A stretch of DNA of 64,000 nucleotides from NCBI RefSeq assembly GCF_019091455.1, contig NZ_JAGXJN010000001.1:434001-498000 (forward strand), written 5' to 3'. Shown here piece by piece: positions 44,401 through 51,818 of this stretch. Within the stretch, counting starts at the first letter, position 1. The number at the start of each line of letters is the position of its first letter. The notes beneath the pieces were generated by a model that saw only the letters and a list, made by a program, of their open reading frames with translations, did not search any database and was not told the origin of the DNA. A program made the position numbers and the translations under genes. The DNA comes from Chitinophaga sp. GbtcB8. GTDB lineage: Bacteria; Bacteroidota; Bacteroidia; Chitinophagales; Chitinophagaceae.

Positions 44401-45047
44401 AGCTTATCTACCCCGGTGTACTCCAGCTCCACCTTAGCTGCATCTGCACCGGGTTTCACAATAAGATCATATTTTAACTGGGATGCTTCTGAATACACCT
44501 GCATATCAATGCCTGCATAGAGCTCCTGATACATCACACTTTGATAAGACTTTACATTGGAGCGCCATTTCGTAGCATCGTTCCCGATAAAATAGTTGCT
44601 GTATGCTTCTATAGCCTTATCCGGCACCAGCTGCGGATCTTTATTGGCGTTTAAAAAAGTAACCTCATAGGCATGTGATCTAATTACCGGCGCCTGAGGA
44701 GTACTGCCGCCCTGCACGCTGGCAGCTGCTGTGCTTTTATTGGAGGCTGCTTTGGCGTCATAGTCAACAGAAGGAGGTACGGGTGCGGAAGCATGCCCGT
44801 GAAAATATTCCCTTACACTTTCCAGCCCTGCCGGATCCATCAGATTAAAGGTAAAACCACTCTTTTTGAGGAAAATGCTGCCACTGCCCAGGTCTGTTCT
44901 ATACAGGAAATTCCCGGACCACTGCCCTTTGTTCTCTACAAACTGCAGGGGAGTAAAATTACTGGCGGCAGTAGACTGACCTTTAACGACCCCGCTTACC
45001 AGCACCATTATGATACCTGTAAAAACGGCAAGGGAATTGAGTTTCAA
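41403..45047 (-). CDS. Giant T9SS type B cargo, tandem paralog of the 37496 gene
   Basis: About 1,214 residues with the same domain order as its neighbour: signal peptide, DUF7948-like head with FVENKGQWSG, SBBP repeats, PKD domains (WNFGDG, LDFGDG, WDFGDG, WAFGDG) and the sorting domain ending GSVTLLR. The frame is open to an ATG at 45095, but that ATG lies in a CCATGGA-type repeat. A TTG at 45047 starts MKLNSLAVF, matching the paralog's MKFTFLAGF, and gives a normal signal peptide. Most middle segments are near identical between the copies, indicating duplication or gene conversion. Confidence 0.88.
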   Translation of the reverse strand: MKLNSLAVFTGIIMVLVSGVVKGQSTAASNFTPLQFVENKGQWSGNFLYRTDLGSGSIFLKKSGFTFNLMDPAGLESVREYFHGHASAPVPPSVDYDAKAASNKSTAAASVQGGSTPQAPVIRSHAYEVTFLNANKDPQLVPDKAIEAYSNYFIGNDATKWRSNVKSYQSVMYQELYAGIDMQVYSEASQLKYDLIVKPGADAAKVELEYTGVDKLELKKGNLEITTSVGVARELMPYAYQYINEQRIPVKVSYRLSGNKVGFKISGDYDGKYPLVIDPSYVFSTLSGARADNWGFTATYDAAGNFYGGSISFDPGNYPVTPGAAQSSFQGGKFDIAISKFDPTGRRLLYATYLGGNNIEQPHSLFVDTKGELVISGRTKSSDFPFTNVVGKRGGWDIAVVKLNAAGTGIIGALCIAGSVDDGVNIREDRQSGASVLLRNYGDDARSEVVVDAADNIYVASCTRSTDFPVTAGTFQNAMGGSQDGVVMKIDPTCNALTWASYIGGSKEDAAYVLALNGNTLYVAGGTASTDFRTTGGSKYPAYRGGVCDGFISHITTDGTTLLQSTYIGSDNPSADQVYGIQLDAGGYVYVMGTTEGNWPIQQPGGATTFYNDNSKQFISKLQPNLSAFVYSTTFGKQASEPSISPVAFLVDKCENVYISGWGGGLDKGLKYPNSGTSGLPVKNALQRTTDDQDFYFFVLQRDATGVLFASFFGGNGLYEHVDGGTSRFDRNGVIYQGLCAWCNISTSPTKPRYPTTPGAYSNVAPPDCNFGALKIAFNLDGVKAGIKTLDRKKNYCVPADITFVDTTSSPAQTRTWNFGDGTPDVGGNLDTITHTYAAIGDYTVRLVKCDPASCNGCDTAFTEIRIRADSAVVDFSALRQPPCESLAYEFTNGSTPPPGKPFTSQSFLLDFGDGTPASSVGTGSWQHPYQADGIYNATLTLVDTNYCNAPHTEAILLRVAANVVASFTAPDSSCAPAVIEFGNTTLGGESFSWDFGDGAASTEAYPTHTYPTPGDYQVTLHAVDNNTCNKTDDTTVTIRVFGAPSAEFSFTPTKPEDNTPVTFVNQSIGAVSYLWAFGDGEISTQTNPVHQYNKTGTYEVCMTATNQAGCTDTACQQVTAIVVPLFDVPNAFSPNGDGMNDVLLVRGFGINKFSFKIFNRWGQLVFESNDPSIGWDGRFKGALQPMDAYAFTVYLEFSDGSKANKQGSVTLLR

Positions 45048-45075
45048 GTGATAAACATTTAGTTGGTGGGTGAAA

Positions 45076-45096
45076 GTCCATGGAACATATTCCATG
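45076..45096. repeat. Heptad intergenic repeat, CCATGGA family (short)
   Basis: Three 7-nt words of GTCCATG/TTCCATG type upstream of the giant paralog. They create an in-frame but probably unused ATG. Confidence 0.5.
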
Positions 45097-45172
45097 GCTT
45101 ATAACGGATTACACTGTTTAAAGTTACTTAACGGCTGGCTGGCATACTAAAGCATGATTTAAATTCTAATAA

Positions 45173-45180
45173 CAAACGTA
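45173..45180 (-). promoter_or_regulatory. -7 box TACGTTTG for the surface module 2 operon
   Basis: Exact TAnnTTTG, just past the recG stop codon and about 125 nt before the TTG start at 45047. Confidence 0.5.
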
Positions 45181-45188
45181 AAACCGGG

Positions 45189-47354
45189 TCAGGAAATTTT
45201 ACTCCACTGGGATTTTCCCCGCTGGCTGGCTAAATATTCCTGTAAGGGTTGATTTTCAGGCAGCGACAGGTCCATATCTTCCTGTAAGATCTTTTCCGCA
45301 CAGGCCCGGGCTGCATCCAGCACCGGCTTATCGTGCAAAATATCGGCCAGCTTAAAATCCAGCACGCCGCTCTGGCGGGTACCTTCCATATCGCCGGGGC
45401 CGCGCAGCTCCATATCTTTTTCAGAGATAATGAAACCATTGTTCGTTTGCACCATCACGTTAATACGCTCTTTTGAATCGGCGCCCAGCTTTACCCCGGT
45501 CATCAGGATACAGAAAGACTGTTCTGCGCCCCGGCCTACCCTGCCCCGCAGCTGGTCCAGCTGCGACAGGCCAAAACGTTCCGTGCTTTCTATTACCATT
45601 ACGGAAGCATTGGGCACGTTTACGCCTACTTCAATTACCGTGGTGGCTACCATAATATGGGTTTCGCCTTTTACGAAACGCTGCATATTGGTTTCCCGCA
45701 TGTCTGCGGGCTGGCGGCCGTGCACCATGCTAATGTAATACTGCGGCTCCGGAAAAAAAGCTTTTACTTCCTCATACCCTTTCATCAGGTTCTCATAATC
45801 CATTTTTTCGGATTCCTCTATCAGCGGGTATACGATGTAGGCCTGCCGGCCTTTGCTAACTTCTTCCTTAATAAAATCCATTACCTGCGGGCGCTGGAAC
45901 TCTGTGCGGTGTACGGTGGTAATGGGTTTGCGGCCGGGCGGCATTTCATCTATCACGGATACATCCAGGTCGCCATAAATGGTCATGGCCAGGGTACGCG
46001 GTATAGGCGTTGCCGTCATAACCAGTATATGCGGTGGTATATCATTCTTTTCCCACAGGCGCGCCCGCTGGGCTACGCCAAAACGGTGCTGCTCATCTAC
46101 TATAGCCATGCCCAGGTTCCGGAACGCTACTTCCTTTTCCAGCAGAGCATGTGTGCCTATCAATATTTGTATGCTGCCGTCTGCTACAGCTGCCAGTATT
46201 TGTTTGCGCGCCTTGCCTTTAATACTGCCGGTAAGCAGGGCAGCCTTTAACGGCATATTTTCCAGCAGCTCTGAAATACCTTTAAAATGCTGCTGCGACA
46301 GTATTTCCGTAGGAGCCATTAAACAGGCCTGGAAACCATTGTCTATAGCCAGCAGCATGGTTAACAGGGCTACAATGGTTTTGCCGCTGCCTACATCGCC
46401 CTGTAACAGGCGGTTCATCTGGCGGCCATTCATAGTATCCTGCCGTATTTCTTTTAACACCCGCTTTTGCGCGCCGGTTAAGGGGAACGGCAAATGGTTG
46501 TTATAAAAGTCATTGAAATGATCTCCTACCGCGCCAAAGATATACCCGTGCGATTGCTGGTGCCGCCTGATCCGGATCCGGCAAATGCGGATCTGTGCAA
46601 TGAACAGCTCTTCAAACTTCAGGCGGCGCCTGGCCTGCTGCGCTTCTTCTTCCGTGGCTGGTAAATGGATCTTGAAAAAAGCCATGGGCCTTGTCATAAG
46701 GCGGTACTGCTGCATTACAGGTGCCGGAATATTTTCCGGTATTTCCAGGGGCGATAGCTGCTCCAGCAGGTTAAAGGTGAGCTTTCCGATAGCCTTGGCC
46801 GTTAGGCCGCGGGCCTTCAGCTTTTCCGTGGTATAATATACCGGCTCCAGGAACTGTTTGCCGCCGGCAATATTTTCCGTGAGCAGGTCCATTTCAGGAT
46901 GGGCGATCTGTAGGGTGCCGTTAAAGAAAGATAACTTGCCAAACACCAGGTAAGCGGTTTGCTCCTGCAGGGATTTTTGCATCCACTGCCAGCCCTGGAA
47001 CCATACCAGCTCTATTTCTCCGGTTTCATCGCGCAGGGTGGCCACCAGCCTTTTGCCCCGCTTTTCCCCGATGACTTCCAGGGAAGTAATGCGCCCGCGG
47101 ATCTGCACATAATCCATTTGCCCCATGAGCTGCCCTATTTTTTCCACCTTGGTACGGTCCACATACCGGAAGGGGAAATAATTAAGGAGGTCGCCAAAGG
47201 TGTGCAGGTTCAGCTCCTTACGCAGCAGCTCTCCGCGTTGCGGCCCTACCCCTTTCAGGTACTCAATTGGATTGGATAATATGGCGATTGGCGGTGGTAT
47301 AATTAATGCGTTTTTTGTCCATGGTCCATAGTCAATGGTCCGTGGAGGTTGCAA
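45189..47354 (-). CDS. recG: ATP-dependent DNA helicase RecG
   Basis: Up to 721 residues. The N-terminal wedge domain begins at about NPIEYLKGVGPQRGELL. The helicase core has Walker A GDVGSGKT, a DEQH box, MTATPIPRTLAM and the motif VI segment QLRGRVGRG. It remodels stalled forks and branched DNA. The start is abnormal: no ATG or GTG is in frame ahead of the conserved region. The only standard alternative is the TTG at 47354, whose first codons come from a heptad repeat; ATT or ATC codons around 47304-47286 are other options. The upstream end is therefore uncertain. Confidence 0.93.
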   Translation of the reverse strand: MQPPRTIDYGPWTKNALIIPPPIAILSNPIEYLKGVGPQRGELLRKELNLHTFGDLLNYFPFRYVDRTKVEKIGQLMGQMDYVQIRGRITSLEVIGEKRGKRLVATLRDETGEIELVWFQGWQWMQKSLQEQTAYLVFGKLSFFNGTLQIAHPEMDLLTENIAGGKQFLEPVYYTTEKLKARGLTAKAIGKLTFNLLEQLSPLEIPENIPAPVMQQYRLMTRPMAFFKIHLPATEEEAQQARRRLKFEELFIAQIRICRIRIRRHQQSHGYIFGAVGDHFNDFYNNHLPFPLTGAQKRVLKEIRQDTMNGRQMNRLLQGDVGSGKTIVALLTMLLAIDNGFQACLMAPTEILSQQHFKGISELLENMPLKAALLTGSIKGKARKQILAAVADGSIQILIGTHALLEKEVAFRNLGMAIVDEQHRFGVAQRARLWEKNDIPPHILVMTATPIPRTLAMTIYGDLDVSVIDEMPPGRKPITTVHRTEFQRPQVMDFIKEEVSKGRQAYIVYPLIEESEKMDYENLMKGYEEVKAFFPEPQYYISMVHGRQPADMRETNMQRFVKGETHIMVATTVIEVGVNVPNASVMVIESTERFGLSQLDQLRGRVGRGAEQSFCILMTGVKLGADSKERINVMVQTNNGFIISEKDMELRGPGDMEGTRQSGVLDFKLADILHDKPVLDAARACAEKILQEDMDLSLPENQPLQEYLASQRGKSQWSKIS

Positions 47355-47483
47355 GTTATTTAAATACGAAGATTAAATAAAATAGTCCGCGGAAACTCCA
47401 CGGACTATTCAGTATTTCAGATCCTTTAAGTATTACTATACGTACGAGTCTATGGACCATCGACTATGGACCATGGACTAATC
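47317..47483. repeat. Heptad inverted-repeat element, CCATGGA family, enclosing a terminator
   Basis: The 5' arm (47317-47344, four words from GTCCATG) and the 3' arm (47450-47483, CTATGGA/CCATGGA words) are complementary at nearly every base. Inside is a 13-bp hairpin (47381-47409). The element runs from within the recG start region to 2 nt before the citrate synthase stop codon. Confidence 0.88.
47369..47409 (-). terminator. Rho-independent terminator of the citrate synthase gene
   Basis: A 13-bp stem with one wobble (47381-47393 with 47397-47409), loop AAC, followed on the minus strand by TTTTATTTAATC. Confidence 0.82.
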
Positions 47484-47485
47484 AA

Positions 47486-48811
47486 CTATTCTGCAATGGC
47501 TTCTATCTTACCTTCTGCGAACAGCTTCATCCACTCTGTAGTTACAGATTTGGGGCGTTCGAGAGAAAGACCCAGGGCACGGTCCCAGCACAGGGATGCC
47601 AGTACGCCCAGCGCGCGGGATACGCCAAACAGCACGGTGTAGAACTCATATTCTACCAGGCCGTAGTGTACCAGCAGGGCGCCGGAATGTGCATCCACAT
47701 TAGGCCAGGGGTTCTTTACCTTACCCAGGTCCTGTAAAATGGGGGGCACGGTTTCATACACCATCCATACTATACGCACCAGCTCATCGTCCGGTAAGTG
47801 TTTCTTGGCAAATTCCATCTGGGCAGTAAAACGGGGATCTGTTTTACGCAGTACGGCGTGGCCGTAACCTGGTACTACCTTACCATCAGACAAAGTTTTG
47901 CGTACGTATTGTTCTATCTGGCTTTTGGTAGGAATACCACCACCCAGCTCTTCACGCATGCTCAGGATCCAGCGGATCACTTCCTGGTTAGCCAGGCCAT
48001 GCAGCGGACCTGCCAGGCCGTTCATACCGGCTGCAAATGACAGGTAAGCATCGCTAAGGGCAGAACCTACCAGGTGGGTAGTGTGTGCGCTTACGTTACC
48101 ACCTTCATGGTCAGAGTGGATGGTCATATAAAGGCGCATCAGCTCTTTGAAACCTTCATCGTCATAACCCAGCATGTGGGCAAAGTTGGCAGACCAGTCC
48201 AGCATTCCGTTGGGCTGTATATGCTTACCTCCTTTATACTTACGGCGATATACGTATGCTGCTATGCGGGGCAGGCGCGCAATGAGGTTCATGGTATCCT
48301 CATACATATGGCTCCAGTAATCTTTTTTACTGATGCCTTCTGCATAGGCTTTGGCAAAATCAGATTCTGTCTGCAGCGCCATAATACCTACGGTGAACAT
48401 GGTCATGGGATGCGCAGTGATGGGCAGCGCCTCAATTGCATCAAATACATAGTTGGGTACATGCGAACGGCGGGCCCACATGCCGGAGAGATACTGTACA
48501 TCTGCTTCGGTGGGTAATTCGCCAATCAGCATCAGGTAAAACAAACCTTCCGGTAAAGGCTCTGCACCGCCCGGGGCTTTGGGTAAATTGTCCCGCAGCT
48601 CGGGAATTGAATATCCTCTGAAGCGGATACCTTCATTGGCATCCAGTAAAGAGGTTTCTGTTACCAGGCCGGGAATGCCGCGCATACCCTGGTAAGCCTG
48701 TGCAATCGTAACATCATCCAATTTTTTATTGCCATGATTTTTTATCAGGTCCTTAACTTCTGCGCTAAGTTCATCGGCCTTTACCTTGAATTTTTCTTTT
48801 ATATACCCCAT
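47486..48811 (-). CDS. gltA: Citrate synthase, mitochondrial (eukaryotic) type
   Basis: A 441-residue enzyme condensing acetyl-CoA and oxaloacetate to citrate at the entry of the TCA cycle. Catalytic residues equivalent to pig His274, His320 and Asp375 are seen in [30 protein letters not shown] and [10 protein letters not shown]. Several blocks, for example [15 protein letters not shown] and [19 protein letters not shown], follow the animal mitochondrial enzyme almost residue for residue, unlike the NADH-regulated hexameric GltA of E. coli. Monocistronic with its own promoter and terminator. Confidence 0.95.
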   Translation of the reverse strand: MGYIKEKFKVKADELSAEVKDLIKNHGNKKLDDVTIAQAYQGMRGIPGLVTETSLLDANEGIRFRGYSIPELRDNLPKAPGGAEPLPEGLFYLMLIGELPTEADVQYLSGMWARRSHVPNYVFDAIEALPITAHPMTMFTVGIMALQTESDFAKAYAEGISKKDYWSHMYEDTMNLIARLPRIAAYVYRRKYKGGKHIQPNGMLDWSANFAHMLGYDDEGFKELMRLYMTIHSDHEGGNVSAHTTHLVGSALSDAYLSFAAGMNGLAGPLHGLANQEVIRWILSMREELGGGIPTKSQIEQYVRKTLSDGKVVPGYGHAVLRKTDPRFTAQMEFAKKHLPDDELVRIVWMVYETVPPILQDLGKVKNPWPNVDAHSGALLVHYGLVEYEFYTVLFGVSRALGVLASLCWDRALGLSLERPKSVTTEWMKLFAEGKIEAIAE

Positions 48812-48855
48812 TTTGATACTGTAGTTTGATAGTTAAAACACAATCGATCAATTGT

Positions 48856-48863
48856 CAAAAGTA
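48856..48863 (-). promoter_or_regulatory. -7 box TACTTTTG for citrate synthase
   Basis: Exact TAnnTTTG, 44 nt before the ATG. The rest of the 220-nt gap to the permease gene is AT-rich without a recognisable gene. Confidence 0.5.
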
Positions 48864-49032
48864 AGGATTTGTTAACTAAAACGCCAGGCTTTTTTAGCAA
48901 CTCTCCGTAACCAGTAAGCAATGGTTAACAAGTATAAGCTATTGTATCTCAATCAATAGATTGAAATATATTAAAATGTTAAGTTTTATTAAGGAAATGT
49001 GAATTTTTTATTAGAAACCCATTAGAACTCCC

Positions 49033-50112
49033 TTATTTAGGCGCCCGCATGTATAACCAGATAGCCACCGCTCCAAACACAAAGTTAGGGATCCATACTG
49101 CCAGCAAGGGGTTGAGGTTGGCTTTGGTAGAGAATACGGTGGAGAACTGGAGGAAGATAATATAGGTGGCGCTGATCACAATACCCAGGGCCAGGTGCAG
49201 GCCGCTGCCCCCTCTTACCTTACGGGAGGCAATGATAGCGCCAATAAGGCTCAGGATAACCACGGCAGCTGCTGCAGCGGTACGGCGGTATTTTTCTACG
49301 TAATAAATATTGAGTCCTTCTGCGCCCCGTATCTCTTCACGGGCTATAAAACGGTCCAGCTCCGGGGTGGTCATGGCTTCCTGCAGGTTTTTGGCCTCTT
49401 CCATTTCCTTAGGGGTAAGGGTCAGCTTCAGGATAGTATCCTGTTTGCTCCACCAGGTTTCTTTGAGGCCCTTGATCCGGCGCAGGGATACATAGTCCAG
49501 GCGCCATTTCTTTTGGGTGGAATCCCAGGAGATACGGTCGGCACGGATCTTCAGCGTCATATTCAACCCTTCTACCCTTTCCAGCACAAAGTTGCTGCCA
49601 CTGTGATAATTAGGATCATAAGAGCCAAAAGTAACGTACGTGAAACTATCTATACGGGTAGTTTTATCGTACATGGTATGTCCTTCATCACGGGCGTGTA
49701 TATACGTATTTTCGAATTTAGTGCGTATGCGGTTGGCGTTGGGAACTGTCCACCGGTTGCCCAGCCAAAGCAGGCCGGCAAACAGGAAAGCGCCTATCCA
49801 AAAGGGGCGCAGCAGACGGCGAAAGCTTACCCCTGCGCTCAGGATGGCAATGATCTCTGAGCGGTAGGCCATTTTGGAAGTAAAAAAGATAACGGATATA
49901 AAAATGAACAAAGGAAATAACAGGGCGGCAATATGCGGGATGAAACCAAAGTAGTAATCTACTACAATGGTTTTCAGGGAAAGGTTGTTGTTCATAAAAT
50001 CATCCACCTTCTCCGTAATGTCTATCACTACTGAAATCACCAGCAGGATCATCAGGGAATAAATGAATGTTCCTATGAACTTCCGCAGTATATACCAATC
50101 GATCTTTGTCAT
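49033..50112 (-). CDS. LptF/LptG-family permease (YjgP/YjgQ)
   Basis: A 359-residue inner-membrane protein. Three N-terminal helices (about 10-120), a large periplasmic beta-jellyroll-like domain (about 125-265) and three C-terminal helices match LptF/LptG. These form the transmembrane part of the LptB2FG transporter that extracts LPS from the inner membrane. Bacteroidota often encode LptF and LptG apart; which one this is cannot be decided. It lies downstream of tgt on the same strand, separated by a heptad element. Confidence 0.9.
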   Translation of the reverse strand: MTKIDWYILRKFIGTFIYSLMILLVISVVIDITEKVDDFMNNNLSLKTIVVDYYFGFIPHIAALLFPLFIFISVIFFTSKMAYRSEIIAILSAGVSFRRLLRPFWIGAFLFAGLLWLGNRWTVPNANRIRTKFENTYIHARDEGHTMYDKTTRIDSFTYVTFGSYDPNYHSGSNFVLERVEGLNMTLKIRADRISWDSTQKKWRLDYVSLRRIKGLKETWWSKQDTILKLTLTPKEMEEAKNLQEAMTTPELDRFIAREEIRGAEGLNIYYVEKYRRTAAAAAVVILSLIGAIIASRKVRGGSGLHLALGIVISATYIIFLQFSTVFSTKANLNPLLAVWIPNFVFGAVAIWLYMRAPK

Positions 50113-50115
50113 ACT

Positions 50116-50283
50116 GATTTACGATTTTAGATTTACGATCTTAGATCTGATTGAAGCTGATCTTAGCCGTAAATCTTTAGAATAGTAACATTATAATTTT
50201 GCAATCTACGATTTAGCAGGTATGATTTTCACCTGGTCATGTTAATGAAATCTAAAATCGTACATCTAAAATCTAAAATTGCA
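50116..50283. repeat. Heptad inverted-repeat element, GATTTTA family
   Basis: The 5' arm (50116-50150) has five uninterrupted words (GATTTAC, GATTTTA, GATCTTA types), and the 3' arm (50247-50283) is in complementary words. It begins 3 nt from the permease start codon and ends on the base before the tgt stop codon, filling the 171-nt gap. Confidence 0.85.
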
Positions 50284-51414
50284 TTACAGTCTTGTTTGTA
50301 GCTGTGGTACCATAGCGGCTTTCCAGGCGGCATAGGTACCGGCCAAGATCTGCTCCCGGGCGGCTTTTACCAGCTGCAGGTAAAAGCTCAGGTTATGAAT
50401 GCTGGCCAGCTGCATACCCAGTATTTCCCCGGCGGCAAACAGGTGGCGCAGGTAGGCTTTGGTATAATTGTTACTGGCAAAACAATTGGTTTGCTCATCA
50501 ATCACCGAAAAATCTGTTGCCCATTTTTTATTCTTGATATTAATAACGCCCTGCCAGGTGAATAACATACCGTTACGGCCATTGCGGGTAGGCATTACAC
50601 AATCAAACATCTCTATACCCAGCGCAATATTTTCCAGCAGGTTCCAGGGAGTGCCTACCCCCATGAGGTAGCGGGGTTTATGCACCGGCAATATTTCACA
50701 TACCAGCCCGCACATTTCATACATCTCCGCTTCCGGCTCGCCCACGCTAAGGCCGCCAATGGCGTTACCGGCGCATTCGCGCGCGGCTATTTCCGTGGCG
50801 GAAATGGTGCGCAGCTCTTTATAGGTGCTGCCCTGCACAATGGGAAACAGCGTTTGCTCATGCCCGTAAGCCGGCTGTGTTTCTGCCAGGCGTTTAATGC
50901 AGCGGTCCAGCCAGCGGTGTGTAAGCTCCATGGATTTACGGGCGTACGCAAACTCTGACGGGTAGGGCGGGCATTCATCAAAGGCCATAATAATATCGGC
51001 GCCTATGGTGCGCTGGATATCCATTACACTTTCCGGGGTAAACAGGTGGCGGCTGCCATCTATATGCGACTGGAACACCACCCCTTCCTCCTTTATTTTC
51101 CGGTTGGCGGCCAGGGAAAAAACCTGGTAGCCGCCGCTATCCGTAAGTATGGGACGCTGCCAGCCATTAAAGTGGTGCAGCCCGCCGGCGGCGGATAATA
51201 CTTCCAGGCCGGGGCGCAGGGACAGGTGATAGGTATTTCCCAGGATGATCTGCGCCTGTACATCATTCCGCAGCTGTTCCTGGGTTACTGCTTTTACACT
51301 GCCCACAGTGCCTACCGGCATAAAAATGCGCGTTTCAATACTGCCATGGGCCGTAGTAAGCATACCTGCGCGGGCCTGGCTGTTGTTATCGGTGGTAAGA
51401 AGGTCAAAATTCAT
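50284..51414 (-). CDS. tgt: Queuine tRNA-ribosyltransferase
   Basis: A 376-residue enzyme that exchanges guanine-34 of GUN-anticodon tRNAs for preQ1 in queuosine synthesis. Signatures are DSGGYQVFSL, AFDECPPYP, GGLSVGE and the nucleophile segment FDCVMPTRNGRNG. The usual zinc site CxCxxC is degenerate here (TNCFAS before the NNYTKAYLRHL block), leaving one cysteine plus the downstream His of SIHN. The longest frame begins at TTG; the ATG at 51414 (MNFDLL) is preferred. Confidence 0.94.
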   Translation of the reverse strand: MNFDLLTTDNNSQARAGMLTTAHGSIETRIFMPVGTVGSVKAVTQEQLRNDVQAQIILGNTYHLSLRPGLEVLSAAGGLHHFNGWQRPILTDSGGYQVFSLAANRKIKEEGVVFQSHIDGSRHLFTPESVMDIQRTIGADIIMAFDECPPYPSEFAYARKSMELTHRWLDRCIKRLAETQPAYGHEQTLFPIVQGSTYKELRTISATEIAARECAGNAIGGLSVGEPEAEMYEMCGLVCEILPVHKPRYLMGVGTPWNLLENIALGIEMFDCVMPTRNGRNGMLFTWQGVINIKNKKWATDFSVIDEQTNCFASNNYTKAYLRHLFAAGEILGMQLASIHNLSFYLQLVKAAREQILAGTYAAWKAAMVPQLQTRL

Positions 51415-51423
51415 AAAACAGGG

Positions 51424-51431
51424 CAAAGGTA
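51424..51431 (-). promoter_or_regulatory. -7 box TACCTTTG for tgt
   Basis: Exact TAnnTTTG, 9 nt before the ATG at 51414, implying a leader of only a few nucleotides. Confidence 0.5.
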
Positions 51432-51437
51432 GAATTA

Positions 51438-51570
51438 ATGTGCAAATGTGCGGATATGCAGATGGTAAATGATGATGTGCTTATGTGCTAATATGCTGAT
51501 GTGCTGGTTTTTGCTGAAGGGAGGGGGAGGAATAAATGTGCGGATATGCAGATGATGGGGGAATGTGCTG
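51438..51570. repeat. Octad intergenic repeat, ATGTGCGG family, duplicated block
   Basis: Nine or so 8-nt words (ATGTGCAA, ATGTGCGG, ATATGCAG, ATGTGCTG types) lie at 51438-51506. A second shorter copy of the same word order is at 51536-51570. It is direct rather than inverted. It is part of the 404-nt divergent tgt/glycosyltransferase gap; 51571-51802 otherwise shows only one more related word (about 51656) and no gene. Confidence 0.75.
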
Positions 51571-51802
51571 GTTTTGCCGGAGAGGGAGTTATTGGGTTGT
51601 GAATGTAGTCCTTGATCAATGCCTGGTTTGCGGGTAAGGTGGTGAGCTATTAGTTGCTAATGTGCGCTTATGCAGGTGGGCAATGCAGAAAAAAAGGTGT
51701 GGAAAATGACCATTAAATAGAACAAAAATATGGTAGTTGACTTATCCCGTTTCATATTTTACCTTTTTTATCCCCATCAGGTTACAGATAAACAAAAACA
51801 TA

Positions 51803-51810
51803 TATATTTG
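51803..51810 (+). promoter_or_regulatory. -7 box TATATTTG for the glycosyltransferase gene
   Basis: Exact TAnnTTTG, 8 nt before the ATG. Confidence 0.5.
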
Positions 51811-51818
51811 TCCTCAAT

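Noticed and set aside
45060..45095. ATG at 45095 as the start of the giant paralog
   Set aside because: It lies in a CCATGGA-type repeat and puts 16 residues ahead of the signal peptide; the TTG at 45047 aligns with the paralog's start.
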